From Ridgeia piscesae (Eukaryota; Annelida; Polychaeta; Sabellida; Siboglinidae): a stretch of 64,000 nt of DNA. The notes under the pieces were generated by a model that did not search any database, had not been told where the DNA came from, and saw only the letters and a list, made by a program, of their open reading frames with translations. Each line of letters opens with the position of its first letter. The first letter of the stretch is position 1. The stretch covers positions 1 through 64,000 of the forward strand of contig JAODUO010000115.1 in assembly GCA_025642075.2 (NCBI GenBank), in the 5' to 3' direction. A program made the translations under genes and the position numbers. Of the stretch, positions 25,098-36,269 are shown piece by piece.

Positions 25098-28000
25098 GTA
25101 AGTTGCCATGATTAATGTGTACAATTAAGTGCTGGATCCAATGACTCATGGCTCATGCCATGACTCAGTCACTTCATTGCTTGTGAATATAACATATTGG
25201 TGCGGACCACATCTCTCCAATTTTTGAATGAATGCCATGGGCGTGGATCGGTGGGACATATGAGGGAGATCACGCGTCCTCAACCTTTTCAATTAAAAAC
25301 AAAACAAGTTTTTGGTCATATAGCGCGAGCTAGACTGATCCCTCTCCTAAAAGCCCCTATAACTATATAATCATATACATGACATAAGTAGGTTGACATG
25401 CATTCTAAGTTTGACCTAGATTTAACATACATAATGGTATTAATTCCTATTAATTATATCATTTACACGAATTAGGAATTTGGCAGTTATAGTTCGGAGG
25501 CAAACTCACTAATATAATGACTTACATGCTATGTAAACTTTTTGTATGTGGTTATGACAGCATAACTATTTACTTGACCTACATTTTGCATTTTACCTAT
25601 TAATAGTGTAATTTAAAAAATAAAAATGCAAAATGCACACTGAACTTCAGAGGGATTACACATATCGGATACACATATAAACATTAATTGACATTAATGT
25701 GACCTAGCATCAAGTTTTGGTACAACCTACAGTTTGACCTACTATTTTACTTCTGAATTATATTTGGAAAATTATTGCATTATTTAGTTATAATTAATTA
25801 ACGAACCTTTACAGTGTGAAAAACAGACAAAACATTAGATATCATAAAAAAAATAAGACAATTTATTATTTTAGGCATAATGTAAACAGTGCTGTAAACC
25901 GTTCATAATGTCACCAATGTTAACATTAAAAGAGCAGAATATTATATAAATGTTTATAATAGATCACATGCTTAAGTCTGTGCAGCATTCACTGAAGTAT
26001 ACTCACACACCATGATGGTAATATGTGTAAACCCTATGTTTTTTTTCATGATAGGTAATGTGCATAAGTCCATGTTATAAACTTATATGCACTGAAGTAA
26101 ACTTCACAAATTAATTAATTACAGTCAGCAATATGCTTTAAAGAATAGTTTGTAGCTTCATTATATGTAATAACTAATGTGATTTAAGTCCAAGCAATAA
26201 GCATTGAAGTTCACAATTTCTCTGTGAAAGTCCATTGGGAACTCTCCAACAATTCCCAAGATCATACTGCAATGTTCTTCAAGTGTATACACCGTTATTG
26301 CATATAAATTCAAGTTGACCAACGAATATGAAGCGACTGCGATGCCAGATACTTCTCTCGAGATCAAAGAATGTTGTCAGTTCTTGAGAAGTTAACCCAT
26401 GCGAGCATTGCCATCATTGACATTCACACAGGTTTCACTATAGGTAATGTGCATAAGTCCATGCGATACGCATTGAAGTTCACAATTTCTCTGTGATAGT
26501 CCATGGGGAACTCTCCAAGTTGCTGATGAGCCGACACTCATGCCAGGAGCAATGTCTACAATACGAAAATATTTCACATTTAAAATACTACACAAAATGG
26601 TAAATATTATTAATAACATAAACAAAATAGATAGTCAACATAACTGTAAACTTAATGGTAAAATGAAAAAAAATTGAATTACAGGTATTGCGTGGTGTGT
26701 ATTAAAGTGGAAATATTAACTGTCTGTACTTGCAATCATAAAATAGTAATACTGATTACTGACACACTAAAAATGTACATGTATTAAGTTCTGTTTACAC
26801 AATTTACAAAAAAAAAACTTTTAAGATGTGGATTGATCAGATTAATAATGTTTTCCTGTAGTGATTAAAATGGAAGTAGGTCGCAGTCACAGGTAATCGT
26901 GATGACCTGCCCTGATGCCGTAAATTTAACTGTTTTGAAATTTTGTTTGTTTTCCTTAAAACACTGATTTGCACACCACATAAATAATTATGTTGTATCT
27001 AATTTCTTATCAGAAATAAGAGTTTTTTATGTAGCCTAAATAAATACCTAGTAAACTGTGTGGGTATATACTGACAGAAAGTGCATGAATTTATAAGTAT
27101 TTCATCCATAACATACTTCCAGTTCCCCACACACCCACTCTACCACTCACAAATATACAACACACATACACATAGAAGTCATAGACACACGCTTACACAC
27201 ACGCATACATACACATATACAATTATCATAAATGCAGAAAATAAACATCTTTTTGGTACTCACCCAACACTATATGGTCACTCGGTAATGCTGAAGAACT
27301 TCTCATGTCTTCTAGTGAGTGCAACATACCAAATCCAAAGGCCATTTTCAAAAATGGTGGCATATGGTAAACTTGGAGTAAATAGAAAAATGTCAAGGTC
27401 AAGGAATACCATAAATATTGTCAATACAATGTTGTGAATCAATGCATATTTATTGTTTAGTTGGTTTATGGGTTATTCATATTTTATATTGTTTCAGTAC
27501 TAATAATGCACCATAAACATAACTTCCAATACTAGCCGATAAGAGCCGTACTATTTGTGAATCACATAGACATAGTGTCAAATATCACTATCCCAGGCGG
27601 GAAACTTCCCACTGAATGGTGTTGATTCACCACCCTCAAAGCACAGGAAACTTGATGGATTTAGATGTTAAATCACAATAATATATGATACAATTAATTA
27701 ATTAAAAAACAGTTATAACAGTGAGGGTTCAGCTGTGCTGGCACTATTATAAGTGATAGGTGTGTTTAACGATAACATTATATTATTTATTATTGTATGT
27801 TATGTTTCAGTTGTGCTTGTTGATAGTAACTTTAGGAGACATGTTGACTTGAAATTAAGCTGTATTTAGTGTATTTGCAAACAGCTGGGGTGAAGTACTG
27901 TTATTAATTTAAAAGAATTCAGTGCAAGTAATTAATTTATTTGTCACTAGGTATTTTATTGCAGTTGTCTTTATTGTTTTAATATTATATTACAATTACT

Positions 28001-29398
28001 TTTTCATTTTACAATAGTAATCAATTATATTAAACCAGTTACAACAAATTATCGAATACCCACAGTGTTTCCCTACAAGTGAAACTTTGTGTGTGTTTCT
28101 GTGGAATTAGTCTAAGTGGATAGTGTGTTTCTTTGGAGATCTCTACTATACTGAATTAGAATTACAACGTAAATTTTGAGTATCAAATAAAAATCTAGTC
28201 TCGATTGATATGGAAGAATTCTGGTATCGAACCAACAATATATCGATCGATATCGTAGAAGTCTGGTACAAAGCCAGCACTACTTCTGTTGCATACTGTG
28301 CTTCTGCTGGGAACTGTGTTCTATATCAATATTAGACTAATAATGCAAGTATTAAGTATCAAACAGAATTCAGGTATTGATCGGTATTGAACAAAACCTG
28401 GCACTATGCATAGGAAAAGGTAGTAACTAAGTAAGGTATTATATTTCTTAAAACCAGATGATTCTTGCACTTTGTGTAACTTGATCCCATTTGAGTGATA
28501 ATTCTTTATAGCTAAAAGGTCCTACACTGACACCCCTGTAACATCTCCACCTTGATCATGCTATGAATCAAGCAACCAGTTATAGTCCATTCAACTCCAT
28601 TGTAGAAAACCAATTACATGCAATTCTTTATAATAAGTTGATTACTTCCAGATATGTGAAATATGAGCTTTTGGACATTCCATATCAAATCAATCTAGAA
28701 TTTCATGACCGTCTTCAATTTTGATGCCATTTGGTGTGTTGGTTTATGATCATGTGTCTATGTGTCCCACCAATTGTTAGGTTAACCTGACCTTCAGGTC
28801 TAGAGATAGAGGTAATCAAACTTTGACCTGACCTTGATACCTGACGACCTTCCAGGTGTCATAACTCCACTTCTAAAATTAACCACATCTCACCAATAAA
28901 TTCAAATGCATAATTTATATTCAAAATGTGTACTTTGTGAAGCAGGTGGTAACTGGTATAATGGCAATGACAAAACTGGGATAACATTCTTCATGGCTAA
29001 GAGATGACAACATGATGTTAATATGTAAGACAGTAGGTAATATCGACACAAATTTATGTAAATATGACAATGACATACTGATTAGACTTAACTTGAGAGC
29101 CAGTAAGATATATGTATAGAGGAAATGTGTTTTACTCCATAAAAGTGTGGGATTCGTGGGATTATAAACCAGCATATGAAGAATAATTTATAAATGAGTG
29201 GATAACAAAACAAACTGGGGGTAATTAATATATTACTTCTGCCAAATTTCAGGAACCAAAAGCCAGGGTGCATGTTATAAGGGGATATTATTATAGAGAA
29301 AACAAAGGTCGAATGGGAATGCAATACAGTTAAAACCTGCCCATTAACCAGAAATAAAAAGGTGTAAGATAAAACTTAAAACTGTGTGTATGTTTCAG
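25098..29398. other. AT-rich interior of the 5.39 kb element
   Basis: About 4.3 kb with no long open frame. Diverged direct copies of a segment of about 70-90 bp occur at about 26189-26258 and 26446-26520 (shared gaagttcacaatttctctgt), with a weaker third near 26048-26115. A possible coding scrap is at 27597-27668 (NFPLNGVDSPPSKHRKLDGF after tcccag). A transposase signature was not recognised, so the middle is either decayed or from an unfamiliar family. Confidence 0.5.
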
Positions 29399-29556
29399 GG
29401 GCCATTCTGAGGAATCCATTCCTCCAGGATACAGATACGGAGAAAACCATTCAAAAAGAAATGATGCACTGGCTTCGGAATTCGGGGGACAGGCATGGCG
29501 GACAGAAGCGGCGGGCAGAGCAGATGATGCAAGCGAGGGATGGCAATGCTCTGTAA
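29399..29556 (+). CDS. Candidate terminal coding exon of the element's gene
   Basis: The acceptor tatgtttcag is followed by AILRNPFLQDTDTEKTIQKE, MMHWLRNSGDRHGGQKRRAE and QMMQARDGNAL-TAA, with AATAAA 8 bp later at 29564-29569. GC content and amino-acid usage contrast with the AT-rich surroundings, and the exon sits about 90 bp inside the right subterminal array. A helical, basic WLR-x-x-GDR ending recalls the C-terminal part of DUF4806-type proteins common in invertebrate repeats, but this is only a resemblance by eye. Confidence 0.55.
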
Positions 29557-29659
29557 ACGTTTAAATAAAATTGATATCGTTTTGTTTCATATCATGGTTT
29601 TTGTTGCTATCTCATACAGACACTATTATATACTGCACCAATAATGGGACATTAACATG

Positions 29660-30143
29660 CCTGTGTACTTTGCCAGTACTGGGCCAGTATCATGCCAGTG
29701 CTGGTACAGGTACTGGGCCAGTACATTGCGCCAGTACTGGCCCAATGCTGAACCATTACTACCTCAGCACTGGGCCAATACAGCTTGCCGGTACTGGGCC
29801 AATACATTGCGCCAGCACTGGCCCAATGCTGGACCAGCATTGGCCCAACACTGGGGCAGTACCACATGCCAGCATTGGCCCGATTCACAGCCGCTGTGCA
29901 ACGTATGCATTGGGCCAATGCCGTTTATACCGGCCTGCCAGTATTGGCCCAGTACTGGCCCAATACATTGCGCCAGCACTGGCCCAATGCTGGACCAGCA
30001 TTGGCCCAACACTGGGGCAGTACCACATGCCAGCATTGGCCCGATTCACAGCCGCTGTGCAGCGTATGCATTGGGCCAATGCCGTTTATACCGGCCTGCC
30101 AGTATTGGCCCAGTACTGGCCCAATACTGTCATGTTTGCTGGG
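29660..30143. repeat. Right subterminal array with 161 bp tandem duplication
   Basis: Dense ccagtactgggcc / ggcccaatgctgg palindromic words. A 161 bp unit starting aatacattgcgccagcactg at 29801 repeats from 29962, with about one difference (gtgcaacg against gtgcagcg). The array stays open in several frames on both strands because it lacks stop words; these frames (WPNTG / GQYW-rich) are not genes. Confidence 0.85.
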
Positions 30144-30493
30144 GTGTTTCTCCAAGGTGACTAATGGTTTTAGTACATAGATATATCGTAAAACAACTTA
30201 TTCTGACACTCGGTTCAACGCAAAAGCTAACCTTAGAAACGTAATCGGAATACACGGAAACCAATAGTATGTGTGATTCGAGTTGACAACTATAGTGTCA
30301 CATCAGGGGATTTCGAAATCGCGACAAAAATATGGCTCTTCGAAAAACACGAGGACATGTGGTATTTCTATATCATATTTTTGTATTTCTATATGGTGAA
30401 TATGGTAATAAATGATAGGATGTAATATAATATGAAATCAAGCATACAGTGATTTTATTTCGTTTAGCAACGTGTGCGTAGAGCTAAACTTAC

Positions 30494-30604
30494 TTTCGCA
30501 GCGGATTCCTCCATAAGCACTTATGCAATCACATTTGTAATTCATGTTGAACTTCCTGCACGTACCGCCATTTTGACACGGGTTAGGATAGCAACGTTTA
30601 TAAA
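30494..30604 (-). CDS. Exon 12: EGF-like domain 7 (duplicated block, copy D)
   Basis: A 111 nt phase 1-1 exon (acceptor gttgtag, donor gtaagt) encodes YKRCYPNPCQNGGTC, then RKFNMNYKCDC, then ISAYGGIRCES. The EGF pattern is complete. Its downstream intron contains the 5.39 kb terminal-inverted-repeat element at 24755-30143, inserted about 350 bp past the donor at a site that is empty in copies A and C. Confidence 0.83.
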
Positions 30605-31984
30605 CTACAACATAAATTGCAATCAAATGCATTACTATATTCGCCGAACAAATCCACGAATCACACTTTTGGCTAATGTGCCCACGTATCTTTCAATAAC
30701 AATAATAAAGTATAATGCTTGGGAAAAATTGCAGTCACCTGCGCTATTTCAAAGAGTGCGTAAGCGTCAGGCGTTGTATATGCTTCACGTTTGAGATGAT
30801 TTCTCAAATTATAACGATTGTCAATATCCCATATTAGCGGAGAAGTAAATATATTATAATCACTATGCAAGCATCTAAATATAATTTAAATCAATTGCTC
30901 ACAAATTGTAGGTCAAAACATTATTCTGCATAACATTTTTCAAACAAAATGGCGGACAGTAAACAGTAAACAGTTAAAGCGCGCGAAATAATAATCATCC
31001 CCCAATAAATGCAGTAAACATATGCAAATATCTGCATATAACAAATATATTATATATTCTTAAAACTTCATCCTTTTCCCCAATCCTGAACTAACAGGTC
31101 TTTCTTCGGATGTACCATTATCACTCCTGTGTCTTCAAGGGATTTCAAACCCTGAGTCGGCCCTTGGCTAACATACATATTTCACATATATTATACGTCT
31201 GTCTACGTATTTGCGTGTATTCTTCAGCTTAGCATACACTTTTATCACCAAATTATATGAATTAGCAAGTAAGGCAATTGGTGGCACACAATGCTAACAC
31301 AGTTATAAAGATCACTACGAAGAAGTTCAACACCAAAGAACAATTGTAAAAACAGCATGAAACAAACAAAAGCTGCAGGTTGCTAGAGATCAAGCTAGAG
31401 ATCATGATATAAGTGTCTACCCTGACTGCACCATAGAACTTAAGGACATTGTAAAATATATATAATGTGACATGTGTAAGGGATGGTATCATATCTCTGA
31501 TGCGTTGTACCAAGTATTAATCAGCGATGAACAATAGCAAATTAATTGGTACTGCACTTCATGCCAAAGAGGGGTATATGGCTATATTGATACATATACT
31601 AATTATACAGGAGCGATACAATCAGTTTGAAAACAATTGTGTGCAATCGAAACCAAACATAAAACCCTGAATAACAGCGTAGGGCCAGTGAAATTGAGGA
31701 AGCAGTCGCCAAAGTGCCAGGTATTCAGTCTCAGGCTACACAAAAATTACTAGATGCAAATCAAATACTACCAGCCATATGCAAAGAAGACGTAGTTGGC
31801 ATTGTGCGCACCAAAGTAAATGACAGAATGAATATAATGAAAAACATAGTAGTATATAACGTGTCATTAGGGTCCAGCACCATAAAAGCAAACTGAAGTC
31901 TCAGGTGGTTTCCTCCAAACAGCCCAAACTTGGGCTAACGCAGGAGTTGTTCTTCTCTAGAATTAATGAGTCCACTACAAGTTA

Positions 31985-32165
31985 CACATTTACCCCCTGT
32001 GTGGGATCTTTTATTTCCCTGGCATAGACACCAGCTAGAAGGGACCACCGGCAAATGTGGGGTGAACGAAATTGCCTAAGTTTCGAAACGGCGGTAAGTG
32101 GGATTGAACCACCATCCCCTCGATTGACAGTCCGGCGCTCTACCACGGGACCACCGCTGCCCACA
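31985..32165 (-). mobile_element. tRNA-derived SINE
   Basis: The minus strand begins gggcagcggtggtcccgtgg, then tagagcgccgg (A-box) and ggttcaatccc (B-box) about 50 bp later, and continues into a non-tRNA body ending near gatcccacacaggggg. Acceptor-stem pairing expected of a functional tRNA is absent. Confidence 0.7.
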
Positions 32166-32584
32166 ACAATTCAATCCATGGGACGCTGAATTTTCAATTC
32201 CTGAATGAGATGGGTTCGCCCGAAGGGATAGCTTTACTTCGAAAGTTAGAGAAGAACAAAAACGATGTACACCAAAGATGAAACAAGCAAAGATACTCAG
32301 TACCACTAGATGTATAAAATCAAAAGAAAAAATAGACTGTGGAAGAAATATAGTCTAACTAAATTGGACTCATGTGGAACTGTAAGATAAGTGTGTGTTG
32401 CTCTAATGTGACTATAGTTCTTAATACATCGGAATATCGCATAACAACTCATTCTGATCCTCGTTTCAACACAAAAGCCAACATTGTAAACGAGCTCTGA
32501 ACACACGGAAAGCTATAGTATTCGTGATTAGATAATACAGTGATTTAATTTCGTTTAAGAACATGTACATAGAGCAAAACCTAC

Positions 32585-32707
32585 TTTGGCAGCGGGTTCC
32601 ACGATAAGCACTTGTGCAATGACATCTGTAGTCCATTTTAAAGTCCAAAGTATACTTCCTGCACGTGCCGCCATTTTGACATGGGTTTGGAACACAAAGT
32701 TTGTAAA
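32585..32707 (-). CDS. Exon 11: EGF-like domain 6 (duplicated block, copy C, 4-residue insert)
   Basis: A 123 nt phase 1-1 exon (acceptor ttgtag, donor gtaggt) encodes YKLCVPNPCQNGGTC, then RKYTLDFKMDYRCHC, then TSAYRGTRCQS. Sister exons are 111 nt. The extra 12 nt add four residues between cysteines 3 and 4 (LDFKMDY against NVDY or HMDY) and look like an in-frame duplication of the GGACT(T/A) word. The reading frame and cysteines are intact. The upstream flank of this copy is shorter than in the other copies. Confidence 0.82.
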
Positions 32708-32914
32708 CTACAAAATATATGGCAATCAACTATGACGTCACATCACAGCGCCTCGAAAGCGAGGCAAATATGTTTATTCGAAAAAGGCGAGTTACATGTG
32801 GTATTTATATAATTTTTAAATGTTTGAGATGTTGTAAAATGGTGAACATGGAAGTAAATGACAGGATGTAACATAAGATGAATTCAAGGATGCATTCATT
32901 TTATTTCGTTTAAA

Positions 32915-33437
32915 GGGATAGTCCTGTCAGTGAGAGGTTCACAAACTTCACATTATTAACTTACATACGTATACTATATTGGTTGTGCCTTATAATTGTT
33001 AGTAAACATTTAGTTATAGTTTAATGGTATCAGAAAAATGCAATCTTAGATTCAGGGTGCTGCCATCTTGAGACTTATGCGCCAGTGACATAAGCCAAAT
33101 CGTTTACGTCATTGGCGCATTATTGAAAAAGGCAAGGATTGGCGGAATCTTTGCTAACAATTGTGACAGTGACGTAAGTAATCCGCAACGTACTGGATAC
33201 ATCAAATACCATTGGACAGACATAGGATTTTCGTCCGTGGATGCGCCAGTGACGTAACCTGTTTACACGTCACTGGCGCATGATGGCAAAGATGGCAGCG
33301 CCCTGAATCCAACATAGAGTGTTTCTGATATAATTAATTGTTTATTAACTATCTTTGTGCACAATTATTATGCATAACCAATATATTATACATATGTAAG
33401 TACATGCTGTGAATCTCCCACTGACTGGAGTTTCCCT
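32915..33437. mobile_element. 523 bp palindromic MITE inserted at TTAA
   Basis: TTAA flanks both sides (32911-32914, 33438-33441). The ends AGGGATAGTCCTGTCAGTGA and TCACTGACTGG-type mirror (AGGGAAACTCCAGTCAGTGG on the reverse strand) continue as arms for about 190 bp, including cagggygctgccatctt and gcgccagtgacgta words. Removing it restores tttcgtTTAAcaatgtgtac, matching sister intron tttcgtttaagaacatgtac at about 32546. TTAA targets are used by piggyBac-like and Kolobok-like elements. Confidence 0.85.
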
Positions 33438-33467
33438 TTAACAATGTGTACATAGAGCAAAACCTAC

Positions 33468-33578
33468 TTTCGCAGCGGGTTCCTCCATAAGCACTTAGGC
33501 AGTTACATTTGTAGTCCACATTAGACTGCCTGCATGTACCGCCATTTTGACACGGGTTAGGATTGCAATGTTTGCCAA
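33468..33578 (-). CDS. Exon 10: EGF-like domain 5 (duplicated block, copy B)
   Basis: A 111 nt phase 1-1 exon (acceptor ttgtag, donor gtaggt) encodes GKHCNPNPCQNGGTC, then RQSNVDYKCNC, then LSAYGGTRCES. All EGF cysteines are present. About 27 bp past its donor the intron is interrupted by the TTAA-flanked palindromic element at 32915-33437, which the sister blocks lack. The exon is therefore intact despite a close insertion. Confidence 0.83.
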
Positions 33579-34683
33579 CTACAAAAGAAATTGCATTCAA
33601 AAGCATTACTATAATTTTATTAGTCGATCAAACCTATGAATCACACCTTTGATTAATGTGCCATGTTTCTTTCAATAACGATAATAATGTATATGCATGG
33701 AGGAAGTGCAGTCACCTATGCTAATTCAAGGACTGCACATGCGTCAAGTGTGTCTATCTTTTTATTCTTCACGCTTTAGATGATTTCACACATTATAACG
33801 ATTGTCATTAGCCAATATTAGCGGATGAGCAAATATATTAAAACCACTATACCTGCATCTAAATATAATTTCAATCAAGTAATCCCAAATCATATATCGA
33901 AATAAAAATGTCCAAAACAAAATGCGCGGAATAAAATCATCCCCCAATAATGTCAGTAAACATATGCTAATATCAGCACATAACACTTATATTATATATT
34001 CTTAAAACCTCATCCCCTGTTTTCCCATTTCTGGACTATCAGGTCTTTCTTCAGGTGTACCATTATCACCCCTGTGACTTCAAAGGATTTCAAACCCTGA
34101 GTCGGCTCATGGCTAACATACATAGTTTACCTATCTTATCTGCCTAGCTACCTGCTTGTGTGTTTTCTTCAGTTTAGCATACATTTTGATCAAATTGTAT
34201 GTATTAGCAAGTAAGGAAACCGGTGGCATTCCAGAGCAAACACAGACATAAATAAAGATTACTACGAGGAAATTAATAATCAAACAACAATTCAAAAAAA
34301 CCCAGCATAAAAACAAACAATGAATAGGATGTTGCTAGATATCAAGTTAGAGTTCTAGACAAAGTGTCTGCCCTGACTGCACCCTTAGAAGTTAAGGACA
34401 ATGAAGAAGACATAGAAAGTGACATGTGTAAGCGATGGTATCATACAGGGCACTAGCAAATTTCCGATGCGTTGTACCAAGTATTAATCAGCGATGAACA
34501 TTAGCAAATTAGTTGGTACTGCACTTCATGCCAAAGAGTGGTAAATGATTATATTGATACAAATACAATTTATGCATGGGCGATCAAATCAGTTTGAAAA
34601 CGAATTGTCTGCAATCGAAAACAAACACAAAAGCCTGAAAAACAGGGTAGAGCCAGTGAAATTGAGTTGCTTAATGTTTAATT

Positions 34684-35020
34684 AATTCTTCGTGCAGTAG
34701 GGGCCTGCGTTCCCAATTGACTGTCACTGCTTATGACGTAGTTACTCGAGAGAATCCTCTCCAAACCGCGATTGTCTCGGGTAGGGGCCTTGAATATTGA
34801 CCTTGTTTGTCTATGTCAAGAAGTGTCACGTCAGCAAGTGATCTTGGATGTTCGATTGATTATCCCATTACTCGAGTTACTCGCGTAGCTCTATCGAACT
34901 CGGCTTTCAAGGCCGCTACCCGAGGCAATCGCGGTTAGGAGAGAGGATTCACTCGAGTAACTGACGTCATTAGCAGTGACAGCCAATAGGGAACGTAGGT
35001 CCCTCCTGCACAAGATATTA
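34684..35020. mobile_element. MITE with inverted arms of about 110 bp
   Basis: The left-arm words gcgttcccaattgactgtca, ttactcgagagaatcctctc and cgcgattgtctcgggtaggg are mirrored at 34905-35015 as ccgctacccgaggcaatcgc, gagaggattcactcgagtaa and tgacagccaatagggaacg. The core is about 110 bp. No coding capacity. Confidence 0.8.
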
Positions 35021-35510
35021 AACTTTACATTTGCCTGTGCAGGGCCCACTCTGTGGAACAAACTTCCAAGAAACATACGTGACAACAACAACATTACACA
35101 GTTCAAGAAGCAATTAAAGACACTTTTATTTTCCACATAACTAGTTTCACACAACGAACATTATATTTTAGCTAATTTATTATTACGATGTATACATATA
35201 TTATTTATCTTATTTATTTTTATTACTATCAGTGCAGAATAGCGGGTTCTAATGTCTTGTCTGTAATGTCTATGTTTAATATTCATTTTTTTAAAGAATT
35301 ATATAATTTATACATAGCCAATTTTACACGGTTTTTTTATCATAGTGTCTCATTACTTTATATTATTATCATTATTACTGTCACCATTATTTTAATCAGT
35401 ATACGCACATTTACATATATGTACACACGCGTGAACTGGACAGCCGTCCCGGATTTGATGGTGTCAAAATAAAGTTATTATTATTATTAGTAGTATTATT
35501 ATTATTACAC
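35019..35510 (+). pseudogene. CR1/L2-like LINE 3' end with (TTA)n tail
   Basis: The plus strand reads FACAGPTLWNKLPRNIRDNN, then NITQFKKQLKTLLFST-stop (to about 35142), the standard RT C-terminus of these LINEs. It is followed by an AT-rich 3' UTR and an aataaagttattattattat tail at about 35470-35508. Its 5' end abuts the MITE at 34.7-35.0 kb. Confidence 0.75.
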
Positions 35511-35784
35511 GACATATTCATTTACATATGTATTAATGTCACCACATTCTATGAATTATAATTGGAAACCAAGAAGATGAACATAAAAATGTACACACTG
35601 AACAACTGATTACTGTATTTAATTTATTTACATAAGGAGTTTATCTCCGTGATCACGATCATCGCTGTTCAGTTGGATTACTTTCGTGGTACTGCGTGCG
35701 CAGCGTAAACCGGATACCACGTTAGGTTACGCGAATTGGCCAATCGAAGTCGGCCTAAGAGTGAATAAAGAAGAGTGATTTATC

Positions 35785-35990
35785 GGTAGTGGCTTCTTGC
35801 TAACCACTCACGTACAAAAGGCAATTTGTGGTTGCTCTTGTGTGGAATAAGGTTTAGGGTTAGGGTTGGTTTAGAGTTAGGGTTTAGGTTTGGGTAAGTG
35901 TTAGGGTTAGGTTGAAGGTACTTTTGACAAGATTGACATTAGGTGTTTTACATGCATGTGTACGTGAGTGGTTAGCAAGAAGCCACTACC
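35785..35990. mobile_element. Small TIR element with telomere-like core
   Basis: Perfect 31 bp inverted repeats lie at 35785-35815 and 35960-35990 (left begins ggtagtggcttcttgctaac). The core at 35848-35915 is made of ttaggg variants (gtttagggttagggttggtt and similar), so it resembles an interstitial telomeric repeat carried inside a mobile element. Confidence 0.75.
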
Positions 35991-36269
35991 TGATGTATTG
36001 GCTGTTTAATGACACCTGTGTCTGTCTCTTCCTTCGTGTTAATCCATCCATAAAACAAAACATTGGCGACCATGGCGACGACACTTCAAATCGGTGGAGT
36101 GCCAACGTTTGACGTTCAAGGAGACGCAAACAGTTTGTGTCAACGATGGGAGCGATGGCTCCGAGCGTTTGAACTATAGTATAGATGGGTGGGTTAGGGG
36201 TGACAGATGACACGCAGAAGCGGCAGTTGTTATTACATTGTGCCGGCAAGGACATGCAAGACATCTTTT

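Larger units (their letters stand above)
24755..30143. mobile_element. 5.39 kb terminal-inverted-repeat DNA element with GTGT target duplication
   Basis: The left end is CCCAGCAAACATACAAGTAT (24755) and the right end mirrors it as ATACTGTCATGTTTGCTGGG (30143). GTGT flanks both ends (24751-24754 and 30144-30147). Joining the flanks gives a continuous intron segment (aactgtaagataattgtgt, then ctccaaggtgac...) that aligns with uninterrupted sister segments at about 32375-32420 and 36275-36320, which show the empty site. Subterminal zones (24.76-24.96 and 29.67-30.14 kb) are dense in GGCCCA / CCAGTACTGG words. The interior is AT-rich with exon-like ends on the plus strand. I could not assign a superfamily. 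Confidence 0.75.
30300..34680. repeat. Tandem segmental duplication carrying EGF exons 10-12
   Basis: Block D (about 30150-31760) and block B (about 32740-34680) align over exon and introns: exon 12 with exon 10, then tattatatattcttaaaac (31050 and 33990), tttcaaaccctgagtcggc (31144 and 34087), and tagcaagtaagg (31263 and 34206). The offset is about 2.95 kb. A shorter block C (about 32300-32720, exon 11) and block A at 36270-37060 (exon 9) also match. The four blocks explain the array of similar EGF domains. Confidence 0.8.

Noticed and set aside
24642..25124. A 160-codon minus-strand open frame
   Set aside because: It crosses the terminus of the transposon and reads through the GGCCCA array, so it is fortuitous.
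26392..26625. A second PAN-like exon on the minus strand (NCELQCVSHG...)
   Set aside because: Only a vague cysteine resemblance; it lies in a repeated segment inside the inserted transposon and lacks matching splice phase.
29571..30180. Open frames of up to 197 codons rich in W-P-N-T-G and G-Q-Y-W
   Set aside because: They run through the palindromic subterminal array of the transposon on both strands; none has the features of a gene.
32100..32165. A functional tRNA gene
   Set aside because: A- and B-box words are present but no acceptor stem closes; the sequence continues as a SINE body.
35848..35915. A chromosome end (telomere)
   Set aside because: The TTAGGG variants are short, degenerate and enclosed by inverted repeats, with unique sequence on both sides.
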